A stretch of DNA of 64,000 nt from an uncultured Bacteroidia bacterium (GCA_902801625.1 CADCJI010000001.1:277233-341232), one strand, 5' to 3'. Positions 15,170 through 23,930 are shown, numbered from the stretch's first letter. The notes: a model not told the origin generated them from the letters alone. Numbers and translations are program-made.

Positions 15170-16363
15170 ATGAAAAAAGGATTATTTACTTTGGCTATCC
15201 TTGTGATGGCATTTGGAAATGTTGGTTTCGCACAACACAAAGTGAATCTGAAATCAGATGCGATGTCCAATGTGCTCAAGCATTATGGCGTTCGCGACGC
15301 AACAACTCTGGTGCCGGAGGTCGCAACTTGGGAAACCGCTTATGGCGAGAAGTATCGCACTGTTTACACTTACGATGAGTATGATTATTATCTCATTGAA
15401 GAGTACACAAAAATAGACGAAGGCGACGGCTGGATGGACTATTACATGATTAACTACGAGTACGACTTCTATGGCAATTTGCTTGAGGCGGTGGCCAAGT
15501 CGGCATACGAAACTGGTGTGATGGAAAATGAGGCTCGCGCTTCCTATACCTACGACGGTGACCAACTGAGCGAAGTCATTTATCAAGAATGGGAAAACGG
15601 AGCTTGGGAGAACGAAATGAAAGAGGTCTACAACTACAACGGTGATGTGACCACAGTGCTTTATTGGGATTGGAACGGTTCCAATTGGACTTCCGACGAG
15701 CTATACACCTACACCCGCAATGGCAACACCATTGAACTTGTCATGCAATACATGCAAGGTGGTGCTTGGCAAAACGATGAAAAAGAGATTATCACCCTTA
15801 ATTTTGATGAGAGAGTCACTGAAATCCTCGATCAAGACTGGGTTGGCTCTTCATGGGTCAACGATGAATTGACAACCTACAATTATGAAGGCAATGTCTT
15901 TCCAACTAAGACTATCAAAGAATGGGATGGTTCGGATTGGGAGGATCATCAGAAGTTTGAATACACTTATGATGATAACGATAATGCCGTGAGTGGCCTA
16001 TGCCTTGGCTTTGGAGGCTACGATTGGGTATCACATGATGGCGACATCGAGATGGTATTTGGCAATGGTGAGAAGAGTTTTGAATACTACGGCTATTGGG
16101 TTGAAGTGGAATATGTCGACCTGACGAGTGTGAACGAAAATGCTACTGCTAAATTCATGGTTTATCCTATCCCTGCCGAAGACGAAATCCAGATTCAGGC
16201 TGAAGGTTTCCAGAAGGCTGAAATCTATAGCCTTACTGGACAGAAACTAATGGAAAGCTTGGTTGAGAAGATGAATGTCAGCTCTTTGAGTCAAGGAGTT
16301 TACCTGCTGAAGGTTTATAACCAATCAGGCAAGGCTGAGGCACAAAGAATTGTCGTGAAATGA
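15170..16363 (+). CDS. Secreted repeat protein with T9SS C-terminal sorting domain
   Basis: 397 residues with a signal peptide (MKKGLFTLAILVMAFGNVGFA). The middle (about residues 60-300) consists of imperfect 30-36-residue repeats with a Trp-centred pattern: YQEWENGAWENEMKEVYNY, WDWNGSNWTSDELYTYT, YMQGGAWQNDEKE, DWVGSSWVNDELTTYNY, EWDGSDWEDHQKFEYTY. This resembles YD/RHS-like beta-repeat proteins. The end (FMVYPIPAEDEIQI ... AEAQRIVVK) is a T9SS type A sorting domain. A surface or secreted role is likely; binding or adhesion is a guess. It follows the lipoprotein by 12 bases and ends the cluster. Confidence 0.85.
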   Translation: MKKGLFTLAILVMAFGNVGFAQHKVNLKSDAMSNVLKHYGVRDATTLVPEVATWETAYGEKYRTVYTYDEYDYYLIEEYTKIDEGDGWMDYYMINYEYDFYGNLLEAVAKSAYETGVMENEARASYTYDGDQLSEVIYQEWENGAWENEMKEVYNYNGDVTTVLYWDWNGSNWTSDELYTYTRNGNTIELVMQYMQGGAWQNDEKEIITLNFDERVTEILDQDWVGSSWVNDELTTYNYEGNVFPTKTIKEWDGSDWEDHQKFEYTYDDNDNAVSGLCLGFGGYDWVSHDGDIEMVFGNGEKSFEYYGYWVEVEYVDLTSVNENATAKFMVYPIPAEDEIQIQAEGFQKAEIYSLTGQKLMESLVEKMNVSSLSQGVYLLKVYNQSGKAEAQRIVVK

Positions 16364-16461
16364 TTTTGATAATACGAATTGCCATTAATTGGCCACGAAT
16401 TTTTCATGAATTAAATCTCTGATAATTTGTGGGTTGTTTCTGGTAATTCATGGAAGAAACA

Positions 16462-16494
16462 AAGGTCGGAAGGCAAAATCCGGCCTTTTTTATT
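16462..16494. terminator. Intrinsic terminator between convergent genes
   Basis: AAGGTCGGA (16462-16470) pairs with TCCGGCCTT (16479-16487), with one G-T pair, followed by TTTTATTT. It ends the 11.7-16.4 kb cluster and overlaps the last codons of the histidine kinase gene. Confidence 0.7.
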
Positions 16495-17998
16495 TCTTTA
16501 ATGTAATCCTAAAGGTTGTCCCTTCGCCCACAACGGAGGATTTTACAAAAATCTTGCCTTTGTGGTAGTCTTCGATGATGCGCTTGGCCAAGGAAAGGCC
16601 GAGACCCCAGCCGCGTTTTTTGCTCGTGAATCCAGGGTTGAACACTTGGTTGATTTGCGACTTCGGAATGCCCTTACCCGTGTCGCTCAAATCGAGGTGG
16701 ATGTGGTCGCCGTCATCGATGAGGTCAAGGGTGATTTTGCCGTGGTCGCCCATGGCATCGACAGAGTTTTTTGTCAGATTTTCAAGCACCCAGCGGAACA
16801 GCGAAGGAATCAAGGGCATGATCAATTCGCCATCGGGCAGGTTGACTTCAAATTCAAACTTCTTGGAGAACCGCTTTTGCAGGTAGTCCATCGTATCTCG
16901 GATGAGGTAGTTGATGTCAGTGGGCTCAGGAGTTGGCACAGAACCAATTTTTGAGAAGCGGTCGGTGACAATTTGCAGGCGTTCGATGTCTTTTTCCATC
17001 TCGTAGGTGCCCACAAAAGGCTCTTCTTGCATCTTCAAAAGCTCAATCCAGCCCATCAGCGAGGAGAGCGGGGTGCCTAGTTGGTGCGCAGTCTCCTTGG
17101 CCATGCCAGCCCACACTTGGTTTTGCTCCGAACGGCGGGCATAGCTGAAGAGCAGATAGGCGATGAGTAAGAACAAGGCAAATACAACAAACTGGATGAC
17201 AGGGTAGTAGCGCATCTGTTGCACCAAGTCGGTGGTACGGTAGAAGATGGTGGCCTTGCCCTTGTTCATGAACTCGATTTGCAGCGGGTCGTTCTCGTTG
17301 CGCATGATTTCCAGCTGTTGTTTCACATAGTTGGTGTCCCGCATCATGAGGGAGTCGAGATTGCCGAAGCTGAGGATGGTGTCTTGGGCTTCATTGGTGA
17401 CAATGACGGGTACGCCCATCGAGTTGAGCGTGATTTCCTCCATGAAATGGTCAATCATGTCCTCCAAAACGGCCTTCAAGTCAGTGTAGATTTGCGACTC
17501 GTTGTAATAAAGGTACTGAATGGTGCCGTAGCCTGGGTCGATTTTTATGGGCGGATATTTGGAATAGGCGCTTTTCATCTCCTCGTCGAAAACCGTTTTC
17601 TCGTCTTGTGCCGCTGGCAGGTTGCTTTTGAAGATGATATTGTCTTTGGTGTCAGTGATGACCAAAGGAATACTGATGTTGTTGCGGATGATGTCGAGGT
17701 AGATGGCGGTGTTCTCGTTGGTCGAGATATCGATGACGCTACGGTAGGCGTTGGCTAGAAGGTCGACGCGTAGTTGTTCCTGTTCACTCACCTTGTTGAA
17801 AAACTCTTCGGTCGACTGCATCATCACGGCATGCTGCTCCATGGCGGCAGCCCACATCTTCACTTGTCGCGTCTCTTGTATGGCAATGGATTTCACCAAA
17901 TGGTTGGTGTACCACAACGAGACACCGATAATGAGCAGGGCAACGACTGCCAAGGCCCATTTCCAGTGCTTTTTGTTGGTATAGAGATTCGTTTTCAC
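16490..17998 (-). CDS. Two-pass membrane sensor histidine kinase
   Basis: 502 residues. Transmembrane helices at about residues 13-33 and 265-286 bound a ~230-residue periplasmic sensor region of no recognised type. The HisKA-like helix contains His305 in ETAHQLGTPLSSLMGW. The HATPase domain has the N box with Asn411 (NLTKNSVDAM), the G1 box DTGKGI (439-444) and the G2 box GWGLGLSL (463-470). It phosphorylates a response regulator that is not encoded nearby. The start is GTG at 17998; no in-frame ATG exists before the first helix. A TAACTTTG match overlaps this GTG and so is probably not its promoter. Confidence 0.92.
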   Translation of the reverse strand: MKTNLYTNKKHWKWALAVVALLIIGVSLWYTNHLVKSIAIQETRQVKMWAAAMEQHAVMMQSTEEFFNKVSEQEQLRVDLLANAYRSVIDISTNENTAIYLDIIRNNISIPLVITDTKDNIIFKSNLPAAQDEKTVFDEEMKSAYSKYPPIKIDPGYGTIQYLYYNESQIYTDLKAVLEDMIDHFMEEITLNSMGVPVIVTNEAQDTILSFGNLDSLMMRDTNYVKQQLEIMRNENDPLQIEFMNKGKATIFYRTTDLVQQMRYYPVIQFVVFALFLLIAYLLFSYARRSEQNQVWAGMAKETAHQLGTPLSSLMGWIELLKMQEEPFVGTYEMEKDIERLQIVTDRFSKIGSVPTPEPTDINYLIRDTMDYLQKRFSKKFEFEVNLPDGELIMPLIPSLFRWVLENLTKNSVDAMGDHGKITLDLIDDGDHIHLDLSDTGKGIPKSQINQVFNPGFTSKKRGWGLGLSLAKRIIEDYHKGKIFVKSSVVGEGTTFRITLKK

Positions 17999-18089
17999 AA
18001 AGTTAAAAACGATAATGTTCGAAAATTATTATAATTCGGTCAGAATTGCAATCCGACCGTGACGAATTGGGGATTTGCAATCCTCTTTC

Positions 18090-19595
18090 TCAAATCTTTT
18101 TTCTCATTCGCCCCACAGGGATACCCAACTGTTCCCTATACTTTGCCACCGTTCTGCGGGCGATGGGGTATCCTTTTTCTTTTAGGACGAACATCAGTTG
18201 CTCGTCGGTCATGGGGTTGGCCTTGTCCTCGTTTTCGACGGCATCCTTCAGGATTTTCTTGATTTCGCGGGTCGAGACTTCTTCGCCTTCTTCGTTGGTG
18301 ATGCCTTCGCTAAAGAAGAACTTCAGCAGGTGAGTGCCGTATGGGGTCTGCACATATTTGCTATTGGCCACGCGCGAGATGGTGGAGATGTCGAGTCCCA
18401 CTTTGTCGGCCACATCCTTCAGGATCATGGGCTTGAGTTGGGTCTCGTCGCCCGTCAAAAAGTATTCTTCTTGGATGTCGACGATGGCTTTCATCGTGAT
18501 GTAGAGCGTGTTCTGCCTTTGGTTAATGGCGTCGATGAACCATTTGGCGGAGTCGATTTTCTGTTTCACAAACTGAACGGCTTCCTGTTTGCTGCGGTTG
18601 TCCTTGCTGTTGGAGAACTCGTCCAGCATCTTCAAGTATGACTTGCTAACACGCAGTTCGGGGGCGTTGCGGCCATCCAACGAAAGTTCCACCTTGCCGT
18701 CTCTGACATAGACGAAGAAGTCGGGCGTAATGTAGTGGATGTTCTTGGTGCTGGAACTGGAGGCATCAGCAGGTTTTGGGTTGAGTTTGAGGATTTCATC
18801 CAGGGCGGCTTTTAGGTCGCGGTTGCTGACTTCCAGCTTCTTGGCGATTTTGTCGTAATGCTTCTTGGTGAACTCCTCGAAGAAATCCTTGACGATGGTC
18901 ATGGCGAGGCTGTAGTCCTTGTGGAAAGGATTGTCCTCCTGAAGTCGTTTCAATTGAATGAGCAAGCATTCCTGCAAGTCGCGGGCGGCGATGCCAGGAG
19001 GGTCGAGTTGTTGCACGATGCGGAGCACCTCTGAAACTTCTTCCTCAGTCGTGGAGACATTCATTGTGAAGAGCATATCGTCGACGATGTTGGCGATGGG
19101 GCGGTTGAGGTAGCCGTTGTCATCCAAGTTGCCGATGATGTATTGCCCGATTTCGAGTTGCTTTTCCGTCAGGTCGTGGTAGGCGAGCTGCTGGTTCAGA
19201 TAGTCTTGGAAGGTCTCCTCATTGACGATGGGGGCTTCGTAGTCGTCATCGTCGCCGCTGTAGTTGTTGGCTTGCAGCTTGTAGGAATAGTCTTCCCGGT
19301 CTTCTTCCGAGAGGTAGTCGTTAATGTCGAACTCGTCGTCTTTGCTGAAGTTTATCTCGTCGTCGTTATAGTCGTCATTTTCGCCGTTGTCGTCGGCGGG
19401 ATCGTCAACGGTTGGCTCGTTCTCGTCATAGTCGCTGTCGTGAACATCTTCAAGGGCAGGGTTGATTTCCATCTCTTCCTTGATGCGCTGTTCGAGTTCG
19501 ATTAATGGCAGCTGCAGCAGCTTCATCAGCTGGATTTGCTGCGGCGACAGCTTTAGTTCCTGTCGCTGGGTTTGAGTCAATCGTTGGTTATTCAT
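18090..19595 (-). CDS. rpoN: RNA polymerase sigma-54 factor
   Basis: 501 residues. Region I is the Gln/Leu-rich start (LSPQQIQLMKLLQLPLIEL, NPALED). A long acidic region II follows (about residues 50-120, Asp/Glu-rich). The core-binding and helix-turn-helix parts are normal (AARDLQECLLIQL; ISRVANSKYVQTPYGTHLLKFFF). The RpoN box ARRTVAKYRE is at 479-488. Sigma-54 recognises -24/-12 promoters and needs an AAA+ activator; no activator gene lies in this window. It is downstream of asnS on the same strand, separated by a hairpin repeat. Confidence 0.96.
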   Translation of the reverse strand: MNNQRLTQTQRQELKLSPQQIQLMKLLQLPLIELEQRIKEEMEINPALEDVHDSDYDENEPTVDDPADDNGENDDYNDDEINFSKDDEFDINDYLSEEDREDYSYKLQANNYSGDDDDYEAPIVNEETFQDYLNQQLAYHDLTEKQLEIGQYIIGNLDDNGYLNRPIANIVDDMLFTMNVSTTEEEVSEVLRIVQQLDPPGIAARDLQECLLIQLKRLQEDNPFHKDYSLAMTIVKDFFEEFTKKHYDKIAKKLEVSNRDLKAALDEILKLNPKPADASSSSTKNIHYITPDFFVYVRDGKVELSLDGRNAPELRVSKSYLKMLDEFSNSKDNRSKQEAVQFVKQKIDSAKWFIDAINQRQNTLYITMKAIVDIQEEYFLTGDETQLKPMILKDVADKVGLDISTISRVANSKYVQTPYGTHLLKFFFSEGITNEEGEEVSTREIKKILKDAVENEDKANPMTDEQLMFVLKEKGYPIARRTVAKYREQLGIPVGRMRKKI

Positions 19596-19618
19596 TTCAG
19601 TTGTCAGTTTGGAGTTGT

Positions 19619-19659
19619 TCAGTTGTTCAGTTAGTGTTGTTCATCAACTGAACAACTGA
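19619..19659. repeat. Hairpin of TGTTCAGT units between asnS and rpoN
   Basis: TCAGTTGTTCAGTT at 19619-19632 pairs perfectly with AACTGAACAACTGA at 19646-19659. Further degenerate units of the same 7-9-base motif surround it on both sides. A similar motif recurs at 59557-59575 before lptB. It could attenuate transcription from asnS into rpoN. Confidence 0.5.
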
Positions 19660-19683
19660 ATAACTGAACAACTGACATCTTAT

Positions 19684-21132
19684 TTAATACAAGCAGTTCT
19701 TAGGTGTGCGTGGGAACGGGATGACATCGCGGATGTTGGTCATGCCAGTGATGAAGAGGAGCAGACGCTCGAAGCCAAGGCCATAGCCAGAATGCGGCAC
19801 CGAGCCGAAACGGCGGCTGTCGAGGTACCAGTTCATGGACTCCTCGGGGATGCCGACTTCGTGCATGCGGTCAAGGATCTTGCTGATATCGGTCTCACGC
19901 TCCGAGCCACCGATGATCTCGCCGATGCCTGGGAAGAGCACATCCATGGCCCGGACAGTCTTGCCGTCTTCATTCTGTTTCATGTAGAAGGCCTTGATCT
20001 CTTTCGGGTAGTCAGTCAAGATGACGGGCTTCTTGAAGTGCTTCTCGACGAGGTAACGCTCGTGCTCCGACTGCAGGTCGACGCCCCAGCCGTCAACGGG
20101 ATATTGGAACTTGCCCTTCTTGTTGTAGTTGGAGTTGCGCAGAATTTCGATGGCCTCGGTGTAGGTCAGGCGGACGAACTCATGTTCAAGCACGAAGTGC
20201 AACTTGCTGATGAGCTCCATCGACTTGTCTTCTTCCTTCTTGCCCTTCTCTTCGTCTTGCAGGCGCTTGCTGAGGAACTGGAGGTCGTCCATGTTGTTGT
20301 CCAAAGCGTATTGAATCAAGTATTTCAGCATTTCCTCGGCGAGGTCCATGTTGTCGTTGATGTCGTAGAAAGCCATTTCCGGTTCAATCATCCAGAACTC
20401 GGCCAGATGGCGTGTGGTGTTGGAGTTCTCGGCACGGAAGGTGGGGCCGAAAGTATAAATCTTGCCCAATGCCGTGGCAGCCAACTCGCCTTCGAGCTGA
20501 CCCGACACGGTGAGGTTGGTCGACTTGCCGAAGAAGTCCTGCTTGTAGTCGACATTGCCTTGTTCGTCGCGAGGCGGGTTGTTGAGGTCGAGGGTGGTCA
20601 CTTGGAACATCTCGCCTGCGCCTTCAGCGTCGGAGGCGGTGATTAATGGCGTGTGGATATTATAGAAGCCTCGCTCGGTGAAGAACTTGTGGATGGCGAA
20701 CACCATGGCGTGACGCAAACGCATCACGGCACCGAAGGTGTTGGTGCGGAAACGCAGGTGGGCAATGTCACGCAAGAACTCCAATGAGTGTTTCTTGGGT
20801 TGCAGCGGGTATTCGTCGGGGTTGGCGGGACCGAACAAGCCAATCTCCTTCACGGAGAACTCCACGGCTTGTCCGCTACCCATTGATGCGACCAAAACAC
20901 CCTTGGCCCAAAGCGATGCACCAGCGTGCATTAAGGCCAAATTCTCTTCGGGGATGACATTCAGGTCGATGACCAATTGCAGGTTATTGATGGTTGAGCC
21001 GTCGTTGAGGGCGATGAAGGCCACGTTCTTGCTGCCGCGCTTGTTGCGCACCCAGCCCATTACAGTAATCTCATTGTCAGAGGCTTGCATCTGCAAGGCT
21101 TGCTTGGCTTGCTTGATTTCAACTCTTTTCAT
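19684..21132 (-). CDS. asnS: Asparaginyl-tRNA synthetase
   Basis: 482 residues, class IIb synthetase. The N-terminal OB-fold anticodon-binding domain includes [22 protein letters not shown]. Motif 2 is [23 protein letters not shown] and motif 3 is [16 protein letters not shown] followed by [14 protein letters not shown]. These, and the lack of an Asp-specific pattern, separate it from AspRS. It charges tRNA-Asn in the cytoplasm. TAACTTTG is 41 bases upstream. Confidence 0.96.
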   Translation of the reverse strand: MKRVEIKQAKQALQMQASDNEITVMGWVRNKRGSKNVAFIALNDGSTINNLQLVIDLNVIPEENLALMHAGASLWAKGVLVASMGSGQAVEFSVKEIGLFGPANPDEYPLQPKKHSLEFLRDIAHLRFRTNTFGAVMRLRHAMVFAIHKFFTERGFYNIHTPLITASDAEGAGEMFQVTTLDLNNPPRDEQGNVDYKQDFFGKSTNLTVSGQLEGELAATALGKIYTFGPTFRAENSNTTRHLAEFWMIEPEMAFYDINDNMDLAEEMLKYLIQYALDNNMDDLQFLSKRLQDEEKGKKEEDKSMELISKLHFVLEHEFVRLTYTEAIEILRNSNYNKKGKFQYPVDGWGVDLQSEHERYLVEKHFKKPVILTDYPKEIKAFYMKQNEDGKTVRAMDVLFPGIGEIIGGSERETDISKILDRMHEVGIPEESMNWYLDSRRFGSVPHSGYGLGFERLLLFITGMTNIRDVIPFPRTPKNCLY

Positions 21133-21172
21133 TGTATGATGTTATTCTTTGTTGCGTATTATAAATAATGTG

Positions 21173-21180
21173 CAAAGTTA
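21173..21180 (-). promoter_or_regulatory. -7 element (TAACTTTG) for asnS
   Basis: Minus-strand TAACTTTG followed by GCAC, 40 bases before the ATG at 21132. Confidence 0.55.
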
Positions 21181-21212
21181 CAAAAAAATGCAATGCAGGT
21201 TTGAAAATGTTG

Positions 21213-21220
21213 TACTTTTG
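21213..21220 (+). promoter_or_regulatory. -7 element (TACTTTTG) for the transposase
   Basis: TACTTTTG followed by CAAAC, only 8 bases before the ATG at 21229, which would give an almost leaderless mRNA. Confidence 0.5.
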
Positions 21221-21228
21221 CAAACATT

Positions 21229-21684
21229 ATGGCCAATACATACACACAATTATATACCCACGTCGTTTTCCACACGAAAAGCACGGGCATCGTAATGCGC
21301 GAGGAAGATTTAAGTCGTGTGTTTGAATATATAGGTGGTATAATCCGTAGCGAAGGCTCGATACCATTTGCTGTGGGTGGTGTTGCTGACCATATACATA
21401 TTTTGATGACTTTGCCGAAGACTGTCGCCATGTCGGATTTTGTTCGTATCATCAAGGCGAAAAGCAGCAAATGGCTAAAAACAGTGGATGTGCATTATGA
21501 GCCATTTCAATGGCAGGAGGGTTATGGCGCTTTCAGCGTCAGCCCCTCATTGATGGCTCGTACCACCAAATACATCTTTGGGCAAGCAGAGCATCATAAG
21601 ACCAAAACGTATCATGACGAATATTGCGAAACGTTGAAAGCGTATGGAATCGAGTATGACGAACGATATGCGTTTGGGGACTGA
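21229..21684 (+). CDS. IS200/IS605-like Y1 (HUH) transposase
   Basis: 151 residues, typical TnpA length. The HUH motif is DHIHIL (His at about residues 55 and 57). The catalytic Tyr is expected in TTKYIFGQAEHH, the place of the YIxNQxxHH signature of IS200/REP-associated transposases. The family cuts and rejoins single-stranded DNA at hairpins. No accessory tnpB is present. The reading frame is intact. A dense cluster of inverted repeats starts 16 bases after the stop, as expected for a hairpin-recognising element. Whether it mobilises the REP-like palindromes elsewhere in the window is open. Confidence 0.88.
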   Translation: MANTYTQLYTHVVFHTKSTGIVMREEDLSRVFEYIGGIIRSEGSIPFAVGGVADHIHILMTLPKTVAMSDFVRIIKAKSSKWLKTVDVHYEPFQWQEGYGAFSVSPSLMARTTKYIFGQAEHHKTKTYHDEYCETLKAYGIEYDERYAFGD

Positions 21685-21699
21685 GCGGACGGATTCCTA

Positions 21700-21824
21700 T
21701 CACCCCTCTGGGGTTCCGATGGAGTCGACGGTTTGTGGTCAGCAGGAGTTGCACAACCTGCTTGATGTCCTGCGTCCCTACGGGACTGCGCGGAACCCCG
21801 TGGGGGTGACGGACATTAAGCAGG
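21700..21824. repeat. Nested palindrome cluster after the transposase gene
   Basis: TCACCCCTCTGGGGTTCCG (21700-21718) pairs with CGGAACCCCGTGGGGGTGA (21791-21809). CCTGCTTGATGTCC (21757-21770) pairs with GGACATTAAGCAGG (21811-21824), one G-T pair. Smaller hairpins lie at 21741-21762 and 21774-21786 (GTCCCTACGGGAC). It looks like a transposon end or REP array and overlaps the 5' part of the next gene. Confidence 0.65.
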
Positions 21825-22894
21825 CGGATCCATCCCCTGCTTTTACACATAACGTCTCCCTAATCATCGCCGGTCCCTGTAGCGTCGAAAGCGAAGAACA
21901 GATCCTCGCCACGGCGCTAGCCTTGGCTGAAATCCCCGAGGTGAAGATGCTGCGCGGCGGCATCTGGAAGCCGCGCACCCGCCCCGATGCCTTCGAGGGC
22001 AGGGGAGAGCAAGGCCTTGTCTGGCTCCGTGAAGCGAAACTGACGACGGGCTTGCCCATCGCCACCGAGGTGGCCACGCCCGAGCATGTCGAGTTGGCAT
22101 TGAAATACGAAGTCGATGCCTTGTGGATAGGTGCCCGCACGGTGGTCAATCCCTTTTCGGTGCAACAACTCGCAGATGCCTTGCGTGGCACCGACATCCC
22201 CGTGTTCATCAAGAACCCCGTTTCGCCCGACTTGAACCTATGGATGGGCGCTTTCGAACGCTTCCAAAAGGCTGGTTTGACCCATTTGGCAGCCATTCAT
22301 CGTGGCTTTGCATATTATAAGGAAACGCCTTACCGCAATTATCCCATGTGGGAAATCCCCATTGAGTTGACACGACGTTTGAATGTGCCGCTCATCACCG
22401 ATGTGAGCCACATCTGCGGCAATCGTGAACTGTTGCAATCCACGGCGCAGAAGGCCCTTGACCTCGCCACGGATGGATTAATGATAGAGTGCCACATCAA
22501 TCCTGATGCCGCCTTGACCGATGCCAAGCAGCAGATCACGCCCGAAGAGTTGAAACAATTGCTAGCCAGCTTGACTTTCCGCTCCAAGCAATCGTGTAAT
22601 GTGGAGCGCGACCTTGCTGGTCTTCGTGGCGAGATTGACGACATCGACAGCGAGTTACTGCAGCTGTTGGCGCGTCGTATGGAAGTCAGTGCGCAGATTG
22701 GGGAATACAAGAAACGCAACAATGTCACCGTGGTGCAGATGGACCGTTGGAAGAAGATTCTCGCCGACCATGTGGCCACAGGTGAGGAGATGGGACTGTC
22801 GCCATTATTAATTAATAAGGTGTTCGAAGCCATCCATCAGGAATCCATTGAGCGGCAGGGCAGCATCATGGAAAATGAGAAAGATTCCCATTAA
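21719..22894 (+). CDS. Bifunctional DAHP synthase (KDO8PS-like type) / chorismate mutase type II
   Basis: The recognisable protein begins near LIIAGPCSVESEEQ, continues with RGGIWKPRTRPDAFEG (the KDO8P-synthase-type DAHP synthase signature), VFIKNPVSPDLNLW and IECHINPDAALTDAKQQITP. An AroQ-type chorismate mutase domain occupies the last ~90 residues (LRGEIDDIDSELLQLLARRM, IGEYKKRN). The first enzyme makes DAHP from PEP and erythrose-4-phosphate; the mutase makes prephenate, so the protein starts and branches aromatic synthesis. The ATG at 21719 gives 391 residues, but the first ~40 derive from the palindrome cluster and look unrelated to the family. GTG codons at 21800 and 21806 are alternatives. 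The open frame extends to 21644, inside the transposase gene. Confidence 0.9.
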   Translation: MESTVCGQQELHNLLDVLRPYGTARNPVGVTDIKQADPSPAFTHNVSLIIAGPCSVESEEQILATALALAEIPEVKMLRGGIWKPRTRPDAFEGRGEQGLVWLREAKLTTGLPIATEVATPEHVELALKYEVDALWIGARTVVNPFSVQQLADALRGTDIPVFIKNPVSPDLNLWMGAFERFQKAGLTHLAAIHRGFAYYKETPYRNYPMWEIPIELTRRLNVPLITDVSHICGNRELLQSTAQKALDLATDGLMIECHINPDAALTDAKQQITPEELKQLLASLTFRSKQSCNVERDLAGLRGEIDDIDSELLQLLARRMEVSAQIGEYKKRNNVTVVQMDRWKKILADHVATGEEMGLSPLLINKVFEAIHQESIERQGSIMENEKDSH

Positions 22895-23397
22895 TTGTAA
22901 ATCGTCAGTTTGCTCCCGTCGAAGGTGGTGTGATACTGGATCAAATTATATACCGGTGTGCCATCTGTGGGAAAACTAGGAATCATGTCAGGCTCTCGAA
23001 TGATGATCTGACCATTCAGAATGTTATAATAAGCGTTGTTGCAGCGGTCAACGACAAAAGGATAGTCCACAATCATTCTTGTGGTGTTGCCTTGGCTGTC
23101 TGTGCAAGCGTCAGGTTCGTTGGGCGGTATACGGTCGTAGGCCGCAAACGTGTCGTTAAGATTGTCGGCATCGGGTCTGCGGAAGACGATGATGCCACGG
23201 CTTGTGCTTTCTATCTCGGATGTGATATATTCCCAGCCACCTATGGTATGTAGGTTCTGATACTGCATCTGGTTGGGGTAAATCGTGATAGGGCTGGGCA
23301 GAATAGGCCTGTTGGGGTTTTCTGAATATTTCGTGCAGCCGTGCAGTAAGGGCAGGGCGCATATTAATATTAATAGGTGTAGTTTTGCGTTTTTCAT
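22891..23397 (-). CDS. Lipoprotein with a degenerate Rieske-like fold (tentative)
   Basis: 168 residues with a lipoprotein signal (MKNAKLHLLILICALPLLHGC). The layout GGWEYITSEIESTSRGIIVFRR, then FAAYDRIPPNEPDAC, MIVDYPFVVDRCNNAYYNIL and a final FDGSKLTIYN matches Bacteroidota lipoproteins with a Rieske-like beta fold. The CxH and CxxH iron-sulphur ligands are absent: only single Cys residues remain and no His follows. A non-redox structural role is therefore likely. It is convergent with the DAHP synthase gene, the two stops overlapping by 4 bases. Confidence 0.75.
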   Translation of the reverse strand: MKNAKLHLLILICALPLLHGCTKYSENPNRPILPSPITIYPNQMQYQNLHTIGGWEYITSEIESTSRGIIVFRRPDADNLNDTFAAYDRIPPNEPDACTDSQGNTTRMIVDYPFVVDRCNNAYYNILNGQIIIREPDMIPSFPTDGTPVYNLIQYHTTFDGSKLTIYN

Positions 23398-23452
23398 GAC
23401 AGCAAAGAAACGCTTTTTTTCTCGAAATAGTACCCTAATGATGGAAAAATGT

Positions 23453-23460
23453 TACATTTG
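23453..23460 (+). promoter_or_regulatory. -7 element (TACATTTG)
   Basis: TACATTTG followed by CATGC, 18 bases before the ATG at 23479. Confidence 0.5.
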
Positions 23461-23478
23461 CATGCAAAATAGTTAGTC

Positions 23479-23739
23479 ATGAAGAAGCGAATCAGTATAA
23501 TTGTCTATCTGTTGGCTTTGCTTTTGTTGTTTGGTTCGTGTGCCTCGTCTCGATCGCGAGCCATGCGAAAGGCCGAGCGTCAGTTGGAGCAGCAGGAGAA
23601 GCAGTCCAAGAAGCAGTATGATAAGGCCAAGACGACCCATTACAAGCGTCAGGCGAAAAAAACAAAGCGCATGATGCAGAAAGACAAGCGTCGTGCTGAG
23701 CGGATGCGGCGTCGACAGCGTAGTAATCCGTTCTTTTGA
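23479..23739 (+). CDS. Small, highly basic lipoprotein
   Basis: 86 residues. The lipobox LFGSC places the lipidated Cys at about residue 21. The rest is almost entirely Lys/Arg/Gln helix (SRSRAMRKAERQLEQQEKQS ... KRMMQKDKRRAERMRRRQR), predicted as a positively charged coiled coil. Small basic lipoproteins of this type are widespread in Bacteroidota and unassigned. A role in contacting peptidoglycan, LPS or nucleic acid would fit the charge but is a guess. Downstream 23740-23989 holds only the promoter of the next operon and A/T-rich sequence. Confidence 0.75.
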   Translation: MKKRISIIVYLLALLLLFGSCASSRSRAMRKAERQLEQQEKQSKKQYDKAKTTHYKRQAKKTKRMMQKDKRRAERMRRRQRSNPFF

Positions 23740-23922
23740 ACCTGAAATGAGCGAGAAATGGGTATAGAAGCTAAAAAACGCGATTGAAGCGGTAAAAAAT
23801 CTTATTGAAATGAATTTTTCCAAATGTCTGAAAATCAAAAATATAAACAACTGAAACAAAAAATCGCAAAGAAAAAAATGCGAAAAACGCATATTTTTCT
23901 TGCGTACTTTGAAATAAGGTTG

Positions 23923-23930
23923 TAATTTTG
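23923..23930 (+). promoter_or_regulatory. -7 element (TAATTTTG) with TTG at 23900 for the TonB-receptor operon
   Basis: TTG at 23900-23902 and TAATTTTG at 23923-23930 are separated by 20 bases, a good Bacteroidota promoter match. It is 59 bases before the ATG at 23990. Confidence 0.65.

Noticed and set aside
17998-18005. TAACTTTG on the minus strand as promoter of the histidine kinase gene
   Set aside because: It overlaps the GTG start codon, and there is no other start before the first membrane helix, so it cannot be the promoter of this gene as annotated.
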